Source: Scleromitrula shiraiana
Taxonomy: Eukaryota > Ascomycota > Leotiomycetes > Helotiales > Sclerotiniaceae
DNA: 64,000 nucleotides
Direction: 5' to 3'
Assembly (NCBI GenBank): GCA_028455995.1
Contig: JABELC010000001.1
Span: 4,762,501 to 4,826,500, forward strand
The notes under the pieces were generated by a model, which was not told the DNA's origin, did not search any database, and saw nothing but the letters and a program-made list of their open reading frames with translations. Position numbers and translations under genes: made by a program. This document shows positions 48,069-60,373 of this stretch, one piece after another (position 1 is the first letter of the stretch; every line of letters starts with the position of its first letter).

Positions 48069-49226
48069 TCAAACATCTTTAGGTTTGTTTGTGATCTCAT
48101 CCTCGAACTGGTTCTGTGGTAACCCTACAAATGCCATCGTCGTCATCACTGCCTTTTTGATGCCCCATGCAGTCTCGTTGCTCGTAGCTCGTTCGTCGCG
48201 TTCTTCCGCTAAATCAACAAGCTTTGGGATTGCGTCGTTGTCTTCTCCAATATTTTCTAAGTCGGTCTCTTCATTCGACGTAGGTGGACTTTTGGTTTGC
48301 AATCTAGGAATTGGTGGGGGTGGGGTTGGTTCTATAGATGGTACAGGAGTTCGTTTTCGCCGCTTTGCTCTTGATGTGACAGGCAATTTGCGTTTGGATG
48401 GCGGGCAATCGCCTACTGAACTTGATGGTGCTTCATTTGCAGCAAATTCAGATCGTTTTCCGTCTATAACGACTTGGAAGCAACCTCCATCAATCAAAGC
48501 ATCTGTATCAAAAGGTGGTGGCCCTCCATTCGACATATCCATCATAGTCTGTTCGATGAAATGTGCAGTAAACTTGACGCTCTCACCTTCTGGATTTCCA
48601 CCTATAGCAGGGAAAATAAGAATATTATCGAGTTTATGTTGTTCTTGAAGAAAACGAACGAAGCTTTGCTGCTTGGTGGGGAGTTTAGAAAACTCTATGG
48701 TCCTCCCAGCTGGGTATCTTAGTTGCGCGCTGCAATCATAAATGTATAGATTGAATTTCATCTCCTTCTCCGTCTCGATTCGATCTTCTAATAATACCCC
48801 CCAACATTCAAAGGGAAGATTTGCCCACACAAGACGTCGCTTAGACTTTGTTCCTGGATTTTTGCAACAGAAGAAAGCAAGGCGATGTTTCTGCCATTGC
48901 AACTTTTCTCCATGTATGAAATCTCGAAATGTTTTGAACTGATTTAATCCAGGCTTTAAATTCCACCGACGCTTCTCATGCCCAGTTTCAAAGGAAATAG
49001 GGTATGGATAGAGTAATATTGTTGAGGGTTCTCCCTTGTCATCAAGACAAGCTTCTATCTCTTCCTCCGCTTGATAGTACTCATAATTGGCCCTGATTAG
49101 CCAGAGATGTTCGTGAAGCTGATTGAATGTGGGCTTCTCGTTAAGGCTATACACATCTGGTGGATGAGGATTCCTGGGAGAGATTTCTTGTATCTGTTTC
49201 GCGGTCAGCCCCGCAAGTTGTGACAT
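48069..49226 (-). CDS. Uncharacterised protein, 385 residues
   Basis: A single-exon frame from ATG 49224-49226 to TGA 48069-48071. The N-terminal ~240 residues look globular, with PDVYSLNEKPTFNQLHEHLW, WANLPFECWGVLLE, MKFNLYIYDCSAQ and LDNILIFPAIGGN. The C-terminal third is disordered with a basic patch (PSKRKLPVTSRAKRRKRT) that could be a nuclear localisation signal, then Pro/Glu-rich sequence. The pattern of hydrophobic strands around YIYDCS loosely recalls the Ulp1/adenain-like cysteine-protease fold, but I cannot identify a catalytic triad, so no function is assigned. Confidence 0.65.
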   Translation of the reverse strand: MSQLAGLTAKQIQEISPRNPHPPDVYSLNEKPTFNQLHEHLWLIRANYEYYQAEEEIEACLDDKGEPSTILLYPYPISFETGHEKRRWNLKPGLNQFKTFRDFIHGEKLQWQKHRLAFFCCKNPGTKSKRRLVWANLPFECWGVLLEDRIETEKEMKFNLYIYDCSAQLRYPAGRTIEFSKLPTKQQSFVRFLQEQHKLDNILIFPAIGGNPEGESVKFTAHFIEQTMMDMSNGGPPPFDTDALIDGGCFQVVIDGKRSEFAANEAPSSSVGDCPPSKRKLPVTSRAKRRKRTPVPSIEPTPPPPIPRLQTKSPPTSNEETDLENIGEDNDAIPKLVDLAEERDERATSNETAWGIKKAVMTTMAFVGLPQNQFEDEITNKPKDV

Positions 49227-51258
49227 GTTTGATCATCACGCGTGTACCGGAATTTGACTAGAATTATTACCCATTTAAGCATGAGGCAAGATAACTACTG
49301 ATATCGCGTAGTAGTATGGTTGAGAACCTGAAAATTAAAATGAGTTGTCACATGTTTGTTTGAGCAAAGGCGCCGTTAGACGCGATTGTTTGGAATGCCA
49401 ATTTGATCATTGTAACTTGCGCCATGCACCACAAATTTTTATCACGAAGGATATTGCAGGAATCCTTTCTTATGCTGTTCAACACCATCTCTTTTATTTG
49501 GGTAGTAATCTAATCTTATCTCGTTCGTATTACTATCTACCTATCCTATGTATCTGTACGGCGTACTCTCTTGTAAAGGAAGGAGTCTGCAGGTCATATC
49601 AATGCGCATGTGCATGTGGTGCATGTATACCCAATATCTAGCAAATAGAATCCTTCCTTCTGTTTGTACTTGCAGTTACAAAACCTGTCAGCAATAGATG
49701 GCGGCTGAATATGTATCGCCCATTCTGGTCTTGATCTTATGTTTAGCAAACAATTGGTTAGTCTTATTCCTGCCGTTTGAATTGAATGCTATAGGGCATG
49801 CCCTCAAAATCATTCAATGTAACGATGCTGCGCCCATGAAAGCAACATCACGCCATGTCCTACACGCAAATTTGACACTATAGGTGGATGTTTCAGCATG
49901 GTTACAGTACATATCTGACAGCCACTGCCATGTTCACACCAATCTTACAAAATTGAACTTGAGCTCTTTGTATTTTCGACTTGCGGTGCTTTTATTTACC
50001 CGGGAATATACTGAGGATAACGTTGATAGGTACTGAAGTACAGCCTGACGAGACAAGTCTACCTAGGTAGATACCTGGAACCAACATCAACGTGATCATA
50101 CAAGTTGAAGGATGTCCGCTCCACTTCAACAATAAGCACTTGTAGTCTTGAACCACCAGGTCGGGATGGATGAACAGGCGGGGCCGTTTATTGCCTCCTT
50201 CGCCCTTCAACCAATGAATGCTGAATTTCTCCACTCTATAATCAAGTATTTGAAATAACAATGGCCTCTCCATGATAAGAGGTTGGTGATCTTCGTACCT
50301 CGTACATCACATCGAATCCTCATGCGCATGTGAAAGATGGCGAAAGTAAAATATATTGCCGGGGAAAATGAATATCGTTCTAATTCTCGTAATTTTCATC
50401 AATCCTTGAAACACGTGGTAAGTGGATATGCACCGGTGAGGAGGTGGATATCAAGATGCAGTGTAACTTAACTTGCTCGTGTCATTTAATCATACTATCA
50501 CAAATTATATTTATGTCTCTATAGAAGCTTCAAGTTCTCGGGCCCGTAGATTAATAGATTTTTCTCCGAATAATTTAAACTATTCTATCATCATGATACT
50601 AGTAAGTTCATGTTATAAAATATTCTTTCTGTAACTTGATTATAAGAAAAATATATCAAAAATATATATTTTATCAATTATTTCATGAAATATTTTTATT
50701 ATTTATATAAAAAATACTAAATTATTTATTTAGTTTTTCATTGATTAATTTTGATTTTGATTTTAAATATAGCAATGTTTTTATTTATTTTATTTTTATT
50801 ATTTTTATGGTTTTTACTATTTTTATTTTTATTAATTTTTTTATTAAATTAATCAAATCAACTAGAATAACTTGAAAATTAATAAAGTTTTATTACGAGT
50901 AATAATTAATAATAATCAATTGAATATAAAACTTAATCAATTAGTAGTACTTATTATTACTAGTAGCAGTAGAAAAAACTTCAATATATATCATAAATAA
51001 TTTAATCAACTTGAACTTCAAGTTGAATTAGAATTAATAAATAAAGATAATCTTAATTTAATAATCACTAATAGTAACAATAAATTTTTTTCGTTTATAT
51101 TACTAGTATATTATTTATAAAATTCTATAAATTTATACTACTAGTATTTGAAATAATACAACATTATTTTACTACTACTAGTCAAAGCCAAAGCACTACT
51201 ACCAGTAGTAGCACTTTTCTATAAATAAATTTTTTTTTCCCGCTCCTATCCTATATAG

Positions 51259-51272
51259 TACTAGCCTGAGTA
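51259..51272 (+). repeat. Shared 14-mer TACTAGCCTGAGTA, copy 3
   Basis: Identical to copies at 17307 and 25317. Here it is flanked G...C, making GTACT...AGTAC inverted ends. It lies 613 bp upstream of the transcription-factor start codon. No 13-bp palindrome was found nearby. Confidence 0.6.
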
Positions 51273-51722
51273 CATACGCATCCTAGCACGAATTCGAACA
51301 TAATGATAAATAGATAATACCTGGAAAGATATCGATGTGACGCGGACGCTCTAACGTTCGTAGAGTACGACCCCTCAAGGGTGGTTTCGTACTTACCACT
51401 AGTAGGTAGGTATAAAACCATGTACTAAAGTAACGTATACGAACGCTGTTGTGTTACCCGAATGATATTGTATGTATTGTATCAAGTTAAGTTAGTTAAG
51501 TTAGTTCCTTCATACGCGTACCCGTACGCAAAGTGACGATTAGCTTTTTCGCACAGTGAGGTGAGGTCGGTCTATTGTTCGAGGTCGCATGTTGGTTGAT
51601 GTTTTTGTTTATTTGTTATCTTTTTGGTTATCTTGTTGGTTATCTCAGACTTCTTGGTTAGAAACAGAAGTGGAATTGTGGAGAAGATCTACCTTCAGAT
51701 ACGGCGAAGTGACATGGGAATA

Positions 51723-51752
51723 GGAATGGGAATGGGAATGGGAATGGGAATA
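51723..51752. repeat. Hexanucleotide array (GGAATG)n
   Basis: About five units of GGAATG, 133 bp upstream of the Zn2Cys6 start codon. Confidence 0.8.
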
Positions 51753-51885
51753 AGCTGATAAGCGCGGGCACCACGGATCACATAATATATAGTATAGTAT
51801 ATTATATTATATTGTGTTATATTATATTATACTATAATATTACGGCTTACTTGACTCGAGCGTACCAACTGAAGTAACTCTCTAA

Positions 51886-54532
51886 ATGCATATGGCGAAT
51901 CGGATTAATTATACGCATATGCATATGCATATGCATGCGCATTCGCATACGCATTCGCATCCTCAATCTCAATCTCACCATCATCACCCTCTTCCTCACT
52001 CGCTTCCTCAATCTCACCATCACCCTCTTCCTTACTCGCGTCCTCACTCACATTCTCACTCTCACTCTCACTCCCACTCTCATCCTCATCTCCATCCCCA
52101 TCCTCATCCTCATCTGCATCCTCATCCCCATCCTCATCCTCATCCCCATCCTCATCCGACTACCTCGATACCGATACCGATACCAATGCCAATGAAGACA
52201 ATGTCTTTATCCACGACCAGTCCCAACACTACCGAGCCGAAGATCCGTCGTTCTCGAGCCAGCAAACCAAAAGTAAAGACCGGATGTCAAACCTGCAAGT
52301 AAGTATCTCCTTATCTTTATCCACATCCCCAAATCGAAGGAGGGGGAGTGGGGGGGGAAGAAACCAACCACACAACCCCATCCTCATCCCAACACATCAA
52401 ACACCCAAAATTAATCCACTCGTCCACGCACCCACAGAATCCGCCGAGTGAAATGCGACGAGACCAAACCGGCCTGCATGCGCTGCGTCCGCTTCGGCCA
52501 TAAATGCGACGGCTACGCCTACATATCCAAGAGTGGGGGCGGGAAGCCCACGGCAGCAATTACCAACATCTTGCCCGTGCCATCGCCGAGAACGCCGGCT
52601 CCTGTTTCGAATGACAGGAGTCATTATGGGTTGGTTTTGCCTATTAGTCCCGCGACTAGTACGTCGCCGACGGCTTCGGTGGGGAGCGGGAGTTTGAGAA
52701 CGAGTCCTGAGATGGGAAGGATGGGCATCGGTATGGGTATGGGGATCGGTATGGGTATGGGTATGGGTGGGAAGAGAGCGAGTTGTTCACCTCGGAATCA
52801 GAGACATGATCGAAATCATGCGAGTCGGAACAAGGGCACGGATCGCAGGGAGGGAGAGGTCTTATTTCGGAACTTTTGTCGAGAGCTAACGTTGTCGAGT
52901 TCTGGGGAAGGAACCTTTGACGCTTGGTGGGGTATCGTATTTATGGGGTGTGAGGCTTCTTCGATGATTTTCGACGCGGTTCATTTGATTGGGGAGTTGG
53001 ATTTGGATTTGGCTATGGAGTCGGGTGTTAAAGATCGAGAAAGAGAGAAGGAGAAGGATAGAGTAAGGTTGGGAAACTTTAGACATATGGCGATTTGGAG
53101 AGAGTATCGTGATGCGAAATGTTTGGTTAGAAAAAGGATGGTAAGGATTCCATTGGGTGCTGATGCGAATGGGAAAGGAGGATGTAGAAACATTGAGGTG
53201 GACATGGAGAGGGAATATAAGACGACTCTTATCGCAAGTTTACTTGCTCACACTAGTGGTCTACGTGAAGTTGGTGTCATAAGTACAGATATAGGTAGCG
53301 AGCAAGAACTTTCACAGATGTTTCTTGGTCTACGAACATTAAGAGATTGGACCATTAGAACATTACTCACTCGTGGAGGATCACATGGATATGAACAAGG
53401 GGGAGGCATGAGCAAAGTAACGATATTGAAAGCATTTGGGAAATTGGAAATGCGACTTCTTGCTTATGCTGACTCGATAATACGACGTGAACAAGAAAGG
53501 AATGGAAGAGGGAGTTTAGGGAGTGTGTCGGGAAATACCTCTGGAGGGGACGATATAGAGCTAGAAATTGTGATGATGCCAGGGCGGTTTTCGGATCTTA
53601 GAGAAGCGAGGATAGATTTGGAGAAGTTGGTGGGCAGGAGTATGGATTGGTTGGGATCAACTCTGAGGAGGTGGGATCTTACCTGTTCTTCACGCTCTCA
53701 TCTTTATCCCCGTCCAAGACGAGATTCTTCATCTCATGATGAAACTTCCTCAGAAACGAAAGAATTATTCTTCGATATCGATCCGAAATTCGAAGAAGAG
53801 AAGAGGACCCTAAGAGAATATGAACGTTGGGATCGATCGTTTTCTCCATTATTTGATAGGAGTCGAAAGGCTGTCGATGATGGGGATGAGAAATTACATT
53901 ATGCCCAGGAAGTTCATGAGGGTCCCTTACCATATATCTTGAGGATGCTTTGGTTGGCGGGGTATATCCTTATCGCATCATCGTCTCATTTGCATAGCGT
54001 GGGGCTCTCGAATGGTAAGATGAATGCAAGGTTCTCAGTACAACTTGAGGAATTGAGAGGGATTTCAAAAATTTTGCGGGAGGTGCCAAATTTGCATGAC
54101 GTGCTTGGGAGAGTTGGTGGTGCGTTCAAAGTTAGGACGTTGGTTCCACTTATGGTGGTAGGATGGGAGACGGGCGATAGAATGCTTAGGAGACTGGGTG
54201 TCGATATGCTACTGATGTGTAAAGGAGAGGATATTGGAACTCTTAATTTAAATTCAATGATGGGTGGTAGATTTGGAGAAGATGATGTGTTGGGTAGGGT
54301 GATGGAAATATTAGTTCGGATGGAAGATGATGAATATGAGAATTTAAAAAGAGAGAGGAGAGGGAGAGAAATGGAACTGGAAAGAGAATTTGTTTCTCAG
54401 TTTCATGCAGTAAGAGATATCGAGATCAGTTTTGATGAGATGGCAAAAACTGCAAACGTCAAATGTAGGAAGACATATGGGCAAGGATTTTTGGATGCAG
54501 GACAGATTAGAGAGGTTGTTATTTCATGGTAG
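51886..54532 (+). CDS. Zn(II)2Cys6 fungal transcription factor with His-rich N-terminus
   Basis: Two exons, 51886-52298 and 52438-54532, with a 139-bp intron (GTAAGT...CACAG), giving 835 residues. The intron falls inside the DNA-binding domain, just after the second cysteine. The spliced sequence GCQTC/KIRRVKCDETKPACMRC...GHKC has C134, C137, C144, C151, C154 and C161, the exact CX2CX6CX6CX2CX6C spacing. Before it, residues ~11-92 are almost only His alternating with Met, Ser and Pro, unusual for the family and encoded by a tandem repeat. After it come a Gly/Met repeat (GMGMGIGMGMGMGG) and a long helical C-terminal half resembling fungal regulatory regions. It presumably binds CGG-type sites and regulates transcription in the nucleus. 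Target genes are unknown and no cluster is adjacent. Confidence 0.9.
51906..52160 (+). repeat. Coding minisatellite for the His-rich tract
   Basis: In-frame tandem units CATATG, then CACTCT/CATTCT, then CATCCTCATCCC encode (HM)n, (HS)n and (HP)n. Such arrays change length readily, so the tract is likely length-polymorphic between strains. Confidence 0.8.
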
Positions 54533-54830
54533 GTAGTTTTGGGACAGTTTTATCTTTGAAGATTGAGATATCCGGATCCAAGAAGATAAGAGATAAGAGA
54601 AAAGAGAAAAGAGAAAAGAGATAAGAGATAAGGGATAAGGGGTTATATTTGTGGTCGCATGGAAAACGCACTCTTACTATTATATTAGTTGGCGGGGAAG
54701 CTCTGCAGCGATATATACCAGCACGATTCAACATTTATTATTATTAGTCATACTATACATAACTTTCAAAGTTGATTAATTCTCTTTTTTTAAAAAGATG
54801 TTAAGAATATATAATTGATTTACCATTTAT

Positions 54831-54902
54831 ATTAAAGTATTAAAGTATTAAAGTATTAAAGTATTAAAGTATTAAAGTATTAAAGTATTAAAGTATTAAA
54901 GT
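54831..54902. repeat. 8-bp tandem array, nine units
   Basis: Nine perfect consecutive ATTAAAGT units. Perfect identity suggests recent expansion. Confidence 0.92.
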
Positions 54903-55494
54903 ACCAACTATTCTCCTTTGTAAATAATAGAATAAAGTGATTTGTTTATATAGTACTAGTAGTTGATCATATCATCTTATATCAAATATATAATAAGTTT
55001 AATGTATACCGGTGATAAGGCTGAACTAGGGCATTAGGTCCTATTGTGGCAATTCTTATTATGTAGCGCACAGCTGTTGGCATTGATGAATTAGGTCTAA
55101 GCTATAGATGTAAGTAAGTATGGGGTAAGCCACAGTTGTTGAACCTCAAAATCTTACCATCCATCACCTTCTACGTACGCGTAGATTTATATTAAAGATC
55201 TTTTTCATTCATATCCGTTCTTTTTGAATAGAAAACCAAAGATTAACTTTTCATTTACAACACAGAAATTCATTTATGAAAAATAAAAATAAATAAAAAA
55301 AAATTAAAAAAATTAAAAAAATTACGTGTTTGTTTGCTGTATTGATTGATTTATATCATTAACATTAGATCCTTCCCCTCCCTTACATTATCACCTATAG
55401 CTATTATCGTTGCCTACATAGCCTTATCTGACTCTTCGTCATCAATTTTTGAACTTGAAGTTAACAACGTTAACGTCTTCAATCCCATCTATAG

Positions 55495-55549
55495 CTTTTC
55501 TATACCTTTTCTATACCTTTTCTATACCTTTTCTATACCTTTTCTATAC
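55495..55549. repeat. 11-bp tandem array, five units
   Basis: Five perfect CTTTTCTATAC units, ending 101 bp upstream of the start codon of the 1034-residue protein. It is pyrimidine-rich, as fungal core promoters often are. Confidence 0.9.
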
Positions 55550-55650
55550 CTTCCCACTCATGAAATTGAGAATATAACACTCATATTCAATTTATTAATT
55601 TCAAGTGTCATCTCCCACATAGCAATACCTTCAAAAGCTAAAGGCTGCCA

Positions 55651-58600
55651 ATGGATACCGATACCGATGCCGATATTTCACGCACAGAGATGGATAGTAA
55701 GATTCAAAACGCGACTTTCGCATTTGATAAACTCGTTTTCAAGAATCCAAATGAATTAACAAGAGATAGCCACTTGGGTATGATCGTAATTATCTTTACT
55801 AATGATTTTTCGTCTTTTCAAATAACAAGAGATCTCGCATGCTATGATACCACTTTCATTCTATGAATGCTCTCACTGATTATTGTTTGTGTAGAAATAG
55901 ATATCTCCAAAATAGATTCTACATCGAAATGTGTACAACCAAGATGTCAATCATCAGAACCGTCAGGCTCGTCGAACGACCTCAACCCAGATGGCTCAAG
56001 TCCCAAGAATCATGATCTTCCGGAAAAATTCACAGAGGAAGAACTCTTCACGAGAGATCTTAATTCTATCCATTACAGGGAACAACTGCTTGTAGAAGGG
56101 GATACACTGGTATTTATTTCCTACCCCGGAAATATCTCCTTCTACCATGCCAATGGGTTCTGCTACCCTCATAGAATATTCCAAGTATCCAGCGACAAGC
56201 TCAAAGCTACTGGATCCAAGAAATTCTCTCGCATGTTTGAGGACTGGCCACAACATTTAGCTCGAAAGAGAAAAGGATATCTAAAAAGCCTTCCTCATGG
56301 AATCAAATATGTTCTTGATCTTACCCCAACGGAGGAAGGTGACGAGGCCGTTGAACTGGTCTTGGAGCTATCTTGCTCTCAAGGAATTAGAGATTGGTAT
56401 ACAACTCAATTGCGCTGCGATATTAAGTCACATCTAGTTGCCGGTGATGACGATCTCCCTCGGACGGCAGTTGTAAGTCGGGAGACTGCTGCACAGTTTG
56501 GATGGAGACATGTGGGTGAACAAGACCATTTGGGCTTTTGGAGTACAACAAGTGCTTTACCTCAACACACATCTACACAACCGACTTCCAATATCCAGAA
56601 AAAGAAAGTTGATGATTATTGTCCTGTTCGTCATCGAGCGGGGATCGAGAACTTACTTCTGATTGTTGAGGGCAAGGACCCAGTCTTGGATTCTGCGCCT
56701 AAACTTTGGACCCTATTTGTACTAGCTAAATATTTTGATTGTACAAGTGCTGTGGTAAGCTTGTGTACTTTGTAAGTCTTATCTTCTTGGCTAACGTTCT
56801 CAATAGGTTGACTATGTCACATCCTGGATGATGGCAGAAAAAAATGCCAAATTCCTTGACGTTCTACCAGAGGCAAGCTTGAACATTGGGTTGGGCCTAA
56901 AGATGTCCGCCATCACAAGAGCTTCATTCGCAGTTCTTGTGTCGGAAGAGGCATTCCGGATAGCCTATCGGTCATCTGGTAAGACCAACACTGATTTGAA
57001 GGCCCACAATGAATTACTTCGAGTTCAAGAGGACCTCGATGAGGATATCCTCAACCTTGTTCAACACGCCAGTCAAGACTTCTACGACCGTATTCAAAAA
57101 ACTGTCACAGATTTATTGGATGAAAGAATGGCTTGGTTTCTAGAGATACCGGAATACAGAAAGATTTGTAAGTTTGAAGATTATTGTTACAAAATCAAAG
57201 GGACGAATAAGCAAGATCAAATCCTCTATGAAAGAAGAAAAGCTTGCATACAGAAGCTCCTTGTTGATTTACGTGGATATGTTCGTCGAAGAATTACAAT
57301 CGCATTAAGTCAAGAGCTGGTTGAATGGCAAAAGATAAGCGCAGAAAACCATCGATCTCAGGTACGAGGATTAAAAGCAAGTTTTAATCCAATGTATGAG
57401 GTTCTTGGAGACCGAGCAAGGGTCATGCTACCATATTTTTGGCAGAATCTTCGATCTATCTCATGGGATATAGATTCTTTCCAGACGGTCACCAGAGGTC
57501 TCAATTTGGACAAATGTTTTGTGGACCGAGATACTCTTCCTCGGGACACGACTATACATGAGTCTTGGAATTTGTTCAACAAGGAGATTTCTCTTGCGAT
57601 GGAAAATCAGAATTATATCCCAAATTCAGATGTTTCGTCATCGAAACCAATTTCCATTCCTACTCCACAAAAACCAGAAATCAATACCTCAATTGCAGCT
57701 GAGGAGAAACCGAATTATGCATTCATGAGCGCATACAACCCGGACCATGCATATCATCAAGCACGATTAGCCGGACTCAAAAAATTAGAAAGAGAACTAG
57801 AAAGAGAAGGGGAGAGCGATACAGCATCAATCTCTTCAGTCGCAATTAATTATTCTACTCAACCTTTGTTGAATGTTCCATTCCGTCCCAAGAAATTGAA
57901 ATCCGACCCCGAAGAAGAGCTTCTCAACTTTGAAATCGAGATTGAGAAAGGTTCGTCTTCCTCTGACAAAAAGGACAAAGCCGGTCTTGATCCAGAGTTG
58001 GAAAAAGATTTCCTTAAACGAGGTAAAGAAAATTTCGGTGTTTTCTTTGAGGATGATTACCATTCTTTTACCAAACCCACTCTCATCAGCAACCCATCCC
58101 CCAGTAGACCTACCATCAAAAGCGAATTCTCTTTCTCCTCTTCCCCCCTCGACGGAGTCGTTTCTCCCAAAGATCTACTCAAGGTACCTCGGAACCCATT
58201 TACACCACTTAAACAATCACTTACTCCACATCCCTCTGAAAAACCAATCCAGTTCACCTCCGCGGAAACCTCAACTCACCTGCCCCATTACTTCGATCTC
58301 CCTCTCTTGCTACGCCAAGTATCTACGCACCTCACCACTATAGCTACTGCTCACTTAACCAAAGCCGATGGCGCAGAATTCACTTCTTTGACTGATACAC
58401 TCCTCTGCCTCTCAGACGACGAATTTAAATATCTCCCTCTCTGGGCAGGTGGAAATGACGATGGAAGTGGTGGTGTTACTAGCTCGGCTGTTCCGCCAGC
58501 ATATAACAGTGGATTGACACCTGGCGTTTTGTACAAGGGAATTGAGGGTTTTGTGAGAGTGGGCGGAGGAGAGGGGAGTGTAGGGACGAGTTTGAGGGTT

Positions 58601-58924
58601 GGGAATGGGAGTTTGGATGAGGCGAGCTTGGGCAGCAGTGTTGATGGCAGTGAAATTGGGAGTGTAAATGAAAGTGATGATGGGTCTTTATTCTCCGTGG
58701 AAAGTTATGGGATGATGACACCTGTAGGGAATGGAAGTGAGAGTGAAAGCGATTTTGAACTTATTAGTCGAGGTGAGGGCGAAGAAAGCGATGATTTTGG
58801 GATGGATACTGAGACGGATACTGAGACGGAGACGGAGACTGAGGATGCAGATGAAGATGAGGATTTGGATTGGCAGGATGAACCCGAGGCAGATTGGGAC
58901 GATGATGTTTTTTCCGAAAATTGA
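55651..58924 (+). CDS. Conserved-looking uncharacterised protein, 1034 residues, acidic tail
   Basis: Three exons: 55651-55777, 55895-56754 and 56807-58924. The introns of 117 and 52 bp have GTATGA and GTAAGC donors and TAG acceptors, and phases match. It starts MDTDTDADISRTEMD. The middle looks globular: FEDWPQHLARKRKGYLKSLPHGIKYVLDLTP, DDYCPVRHRAGIENLLLIVEG, LWTLFVLAKYFDCTSAVVDYVTSWM, then a helical region with several RR/KK pairs. The last ~120 residues are Ser/Gly-rich and end in a strongly acidic stretch (TETETETEDADEDED, EPEADWDDD). The KYFDCTSAVVDYV segment resembles BTB-like or GPCR-adaptor-type fungal proteins only loosely; no family is assigned. Confidence 0.82.
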
Positions 58925-59827
58925 AATTGATTTAGCTAATGAATGACGACAAACGAAAGGAATGAGAAGTGAGAATCTACGGAAGAAAGAGTTTAGGATA
59001 AAATGGTATTTGGAGTGTGTTGGATCAGGTAACAAAAAGTGTGTAGATTCGGTAATTCACAGTTATAACTTATGACTTGATGGGATAAAGCAACAGTCAA
59101 CTAATACACTTATTACATATTACTCTTGGTAATACAATGAGACTTCATATACTCGTATTTCCATTGCCCAAATCCAAGTTGTTGGAGTCATATGATATGG
59201 TTGGTTACCCTAGTTATTGAAACCAGATCCGTGGTTGTTCCGGCCACTTATGCAAGAAGCCATATACTAGCAGTTTTGATATCCGAGCCGACTACCAAGT
59301 ACGTACCGGTCCGTACGTACACATTGAGAGCCATAGCCCACGATACGGAAATACCCAAAACACCGATAATTCCCCCCGAACCATCCATCATATTAATGAC
59401 AATCCAACATAAAACCCAACGTCCACAAAAAACCTCGAACCATATAATAATTAATTTCCCATACCGCAAGCGCTTCCTGTTCCGATTCTCAATTCTTCTC
59501 CCTGCCAATCTGAAGTCTATTGACCGTTTACGTTCGCAGCTTGATTAGAATCGCCATGGAGATGGCTTCATGCAGTATTTTCGCTCCGTGGAAAATTATG
59601 CCGTTCGTGGCTGAACGGTTCCGGATTATGGGTGTCTTGGTGTGTTGGTGTCGATGAGATAATAGCTATTGCTAAACACGAGCGGACACTCCTTTTTTCC
59701 TTCCTTCCTTCCCTCCCTTCCCTTCCCTCCTAATTCCATCATCTATAATGCAACTTCCGGCTTAGAACCAATAATAAAGAGTATCAACCAACTCCCCCTC
59801 ACCTCCCAAAGCACCGCCACCCATACC
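58925..59827. other. Intergenic stretch
   Basis: 3' flank of the preceding gene and 5' flank of the decayed gene at 59828. A short (CCTT)n run at 59695-59730. No gene supported. Confidence 0.5.
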
Positions 59828-60373
59828 ATGGATCTAACACCCCAACAACAAACATCTACAACAAGCTGGCGAAAACCAAGAATTGCCCAAAAAGAGAACT
59901 CCAATCATACATGCGCGGAACCTTCCATTCCCCGACTCAACCTCCACGCACGTCTTCCTGTCCTTCGGTGTCCCCGCTATGAGAGGTCCTGCCCGCGCTG
60001 CTTTTGCGCTATACAGTTCGCTGGGAGAATGTGCTCGAGATACTTATCGAGTGGTATGGGGAGCCGATGAGCGGGTTGCTGTCGAATGAGTCTGCGGTGC
60101 AGAGATTAGGGTTTATTGAAGTTTGCTGGTGGAAAGAAGGTTTGGATTTGAAGCTGTACAATTACAATTAACTACATGAGAAACCAAATCGGGGTTCCTG
60201 GCAGCCGGTCGAAGATTTGGATGAGTTTGTCACGGGTATTTGGGGTGCGGTTGGGCGGCCGATTGCTGGGTGGTTGGAAGATGGTGGAGAAGACTGCATG
60301 TATTGCGGACTGTGGAGGTAATGTTATTCTTGAGGCTGGCTATTGCTCAGATTGCTATCGTCTGGAAGGGTAA
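59828..60373 (+). pseudogene. Decayed gene with C-terminal Cys pairs
   Basis: A start MDLTPQQQ at 59828 is followed by coding-like segments in three frames. These are ARNLPFPDSTSTHVFLSFGVPAM...CARDTYRVVWGADERVAVE (frame of 59883), then LGFIEVCWWKEGLDLKLYNYN-stop-LHEKPNRGSWQPVEDLDEFVTGIWGAVGRPIAGWLEDGGEDC (frame of 60067), then GGNVILEAGYCSDCYRLEG ending TAA at 60371-60373. The pieces fit end to end as one protein with a terminal CxxC...CxxC group (CMYC and CSDC). At least three frameshifts and one TAA are needed to explain it. The first shift falls in an A5 run. I do not recognise the family. Confidence 0.55.

Larger units (their letters stand above)
49227..51885. other. Long intergenic region upstream of the Zn2Cys6 gene
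   Basis: 2.6 kb. 49227-50560 has normal composition but no supported gene; short frames at 49345, 49698 and 49992 lack features. 50600-51240 is AT-rich without recognisable element ends. Several TACTAGTA palindromes (50597-51398) and the third copy of TACTAGCCTGAGTA (51259-51272) occur here. A GGAATG hexamer array lies at 51723-51752 and an ATATT-rich run at 51785-51840. Confidence 0.5.
54533..55650. other. Intergenic region with two tandem repeats
   Basis: Contains (AGAAA/AGATA)n at ~54586-54638, an 8-bp array at 54831-54902 and an 11-bp array at 55495-55549. The open frame 55346-55759 overlaps the next gene's first exon in another frame and is not called. Confidence 0.5.

Noticed and set aside
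50600..51240. AT-rich stretch as another RIP-degraded transposon
   Set aside because: No terminal repeats, target duplication or readable protein blocks, and it keeps G/C-containing ACTAGT palindromes; left as intergenic.
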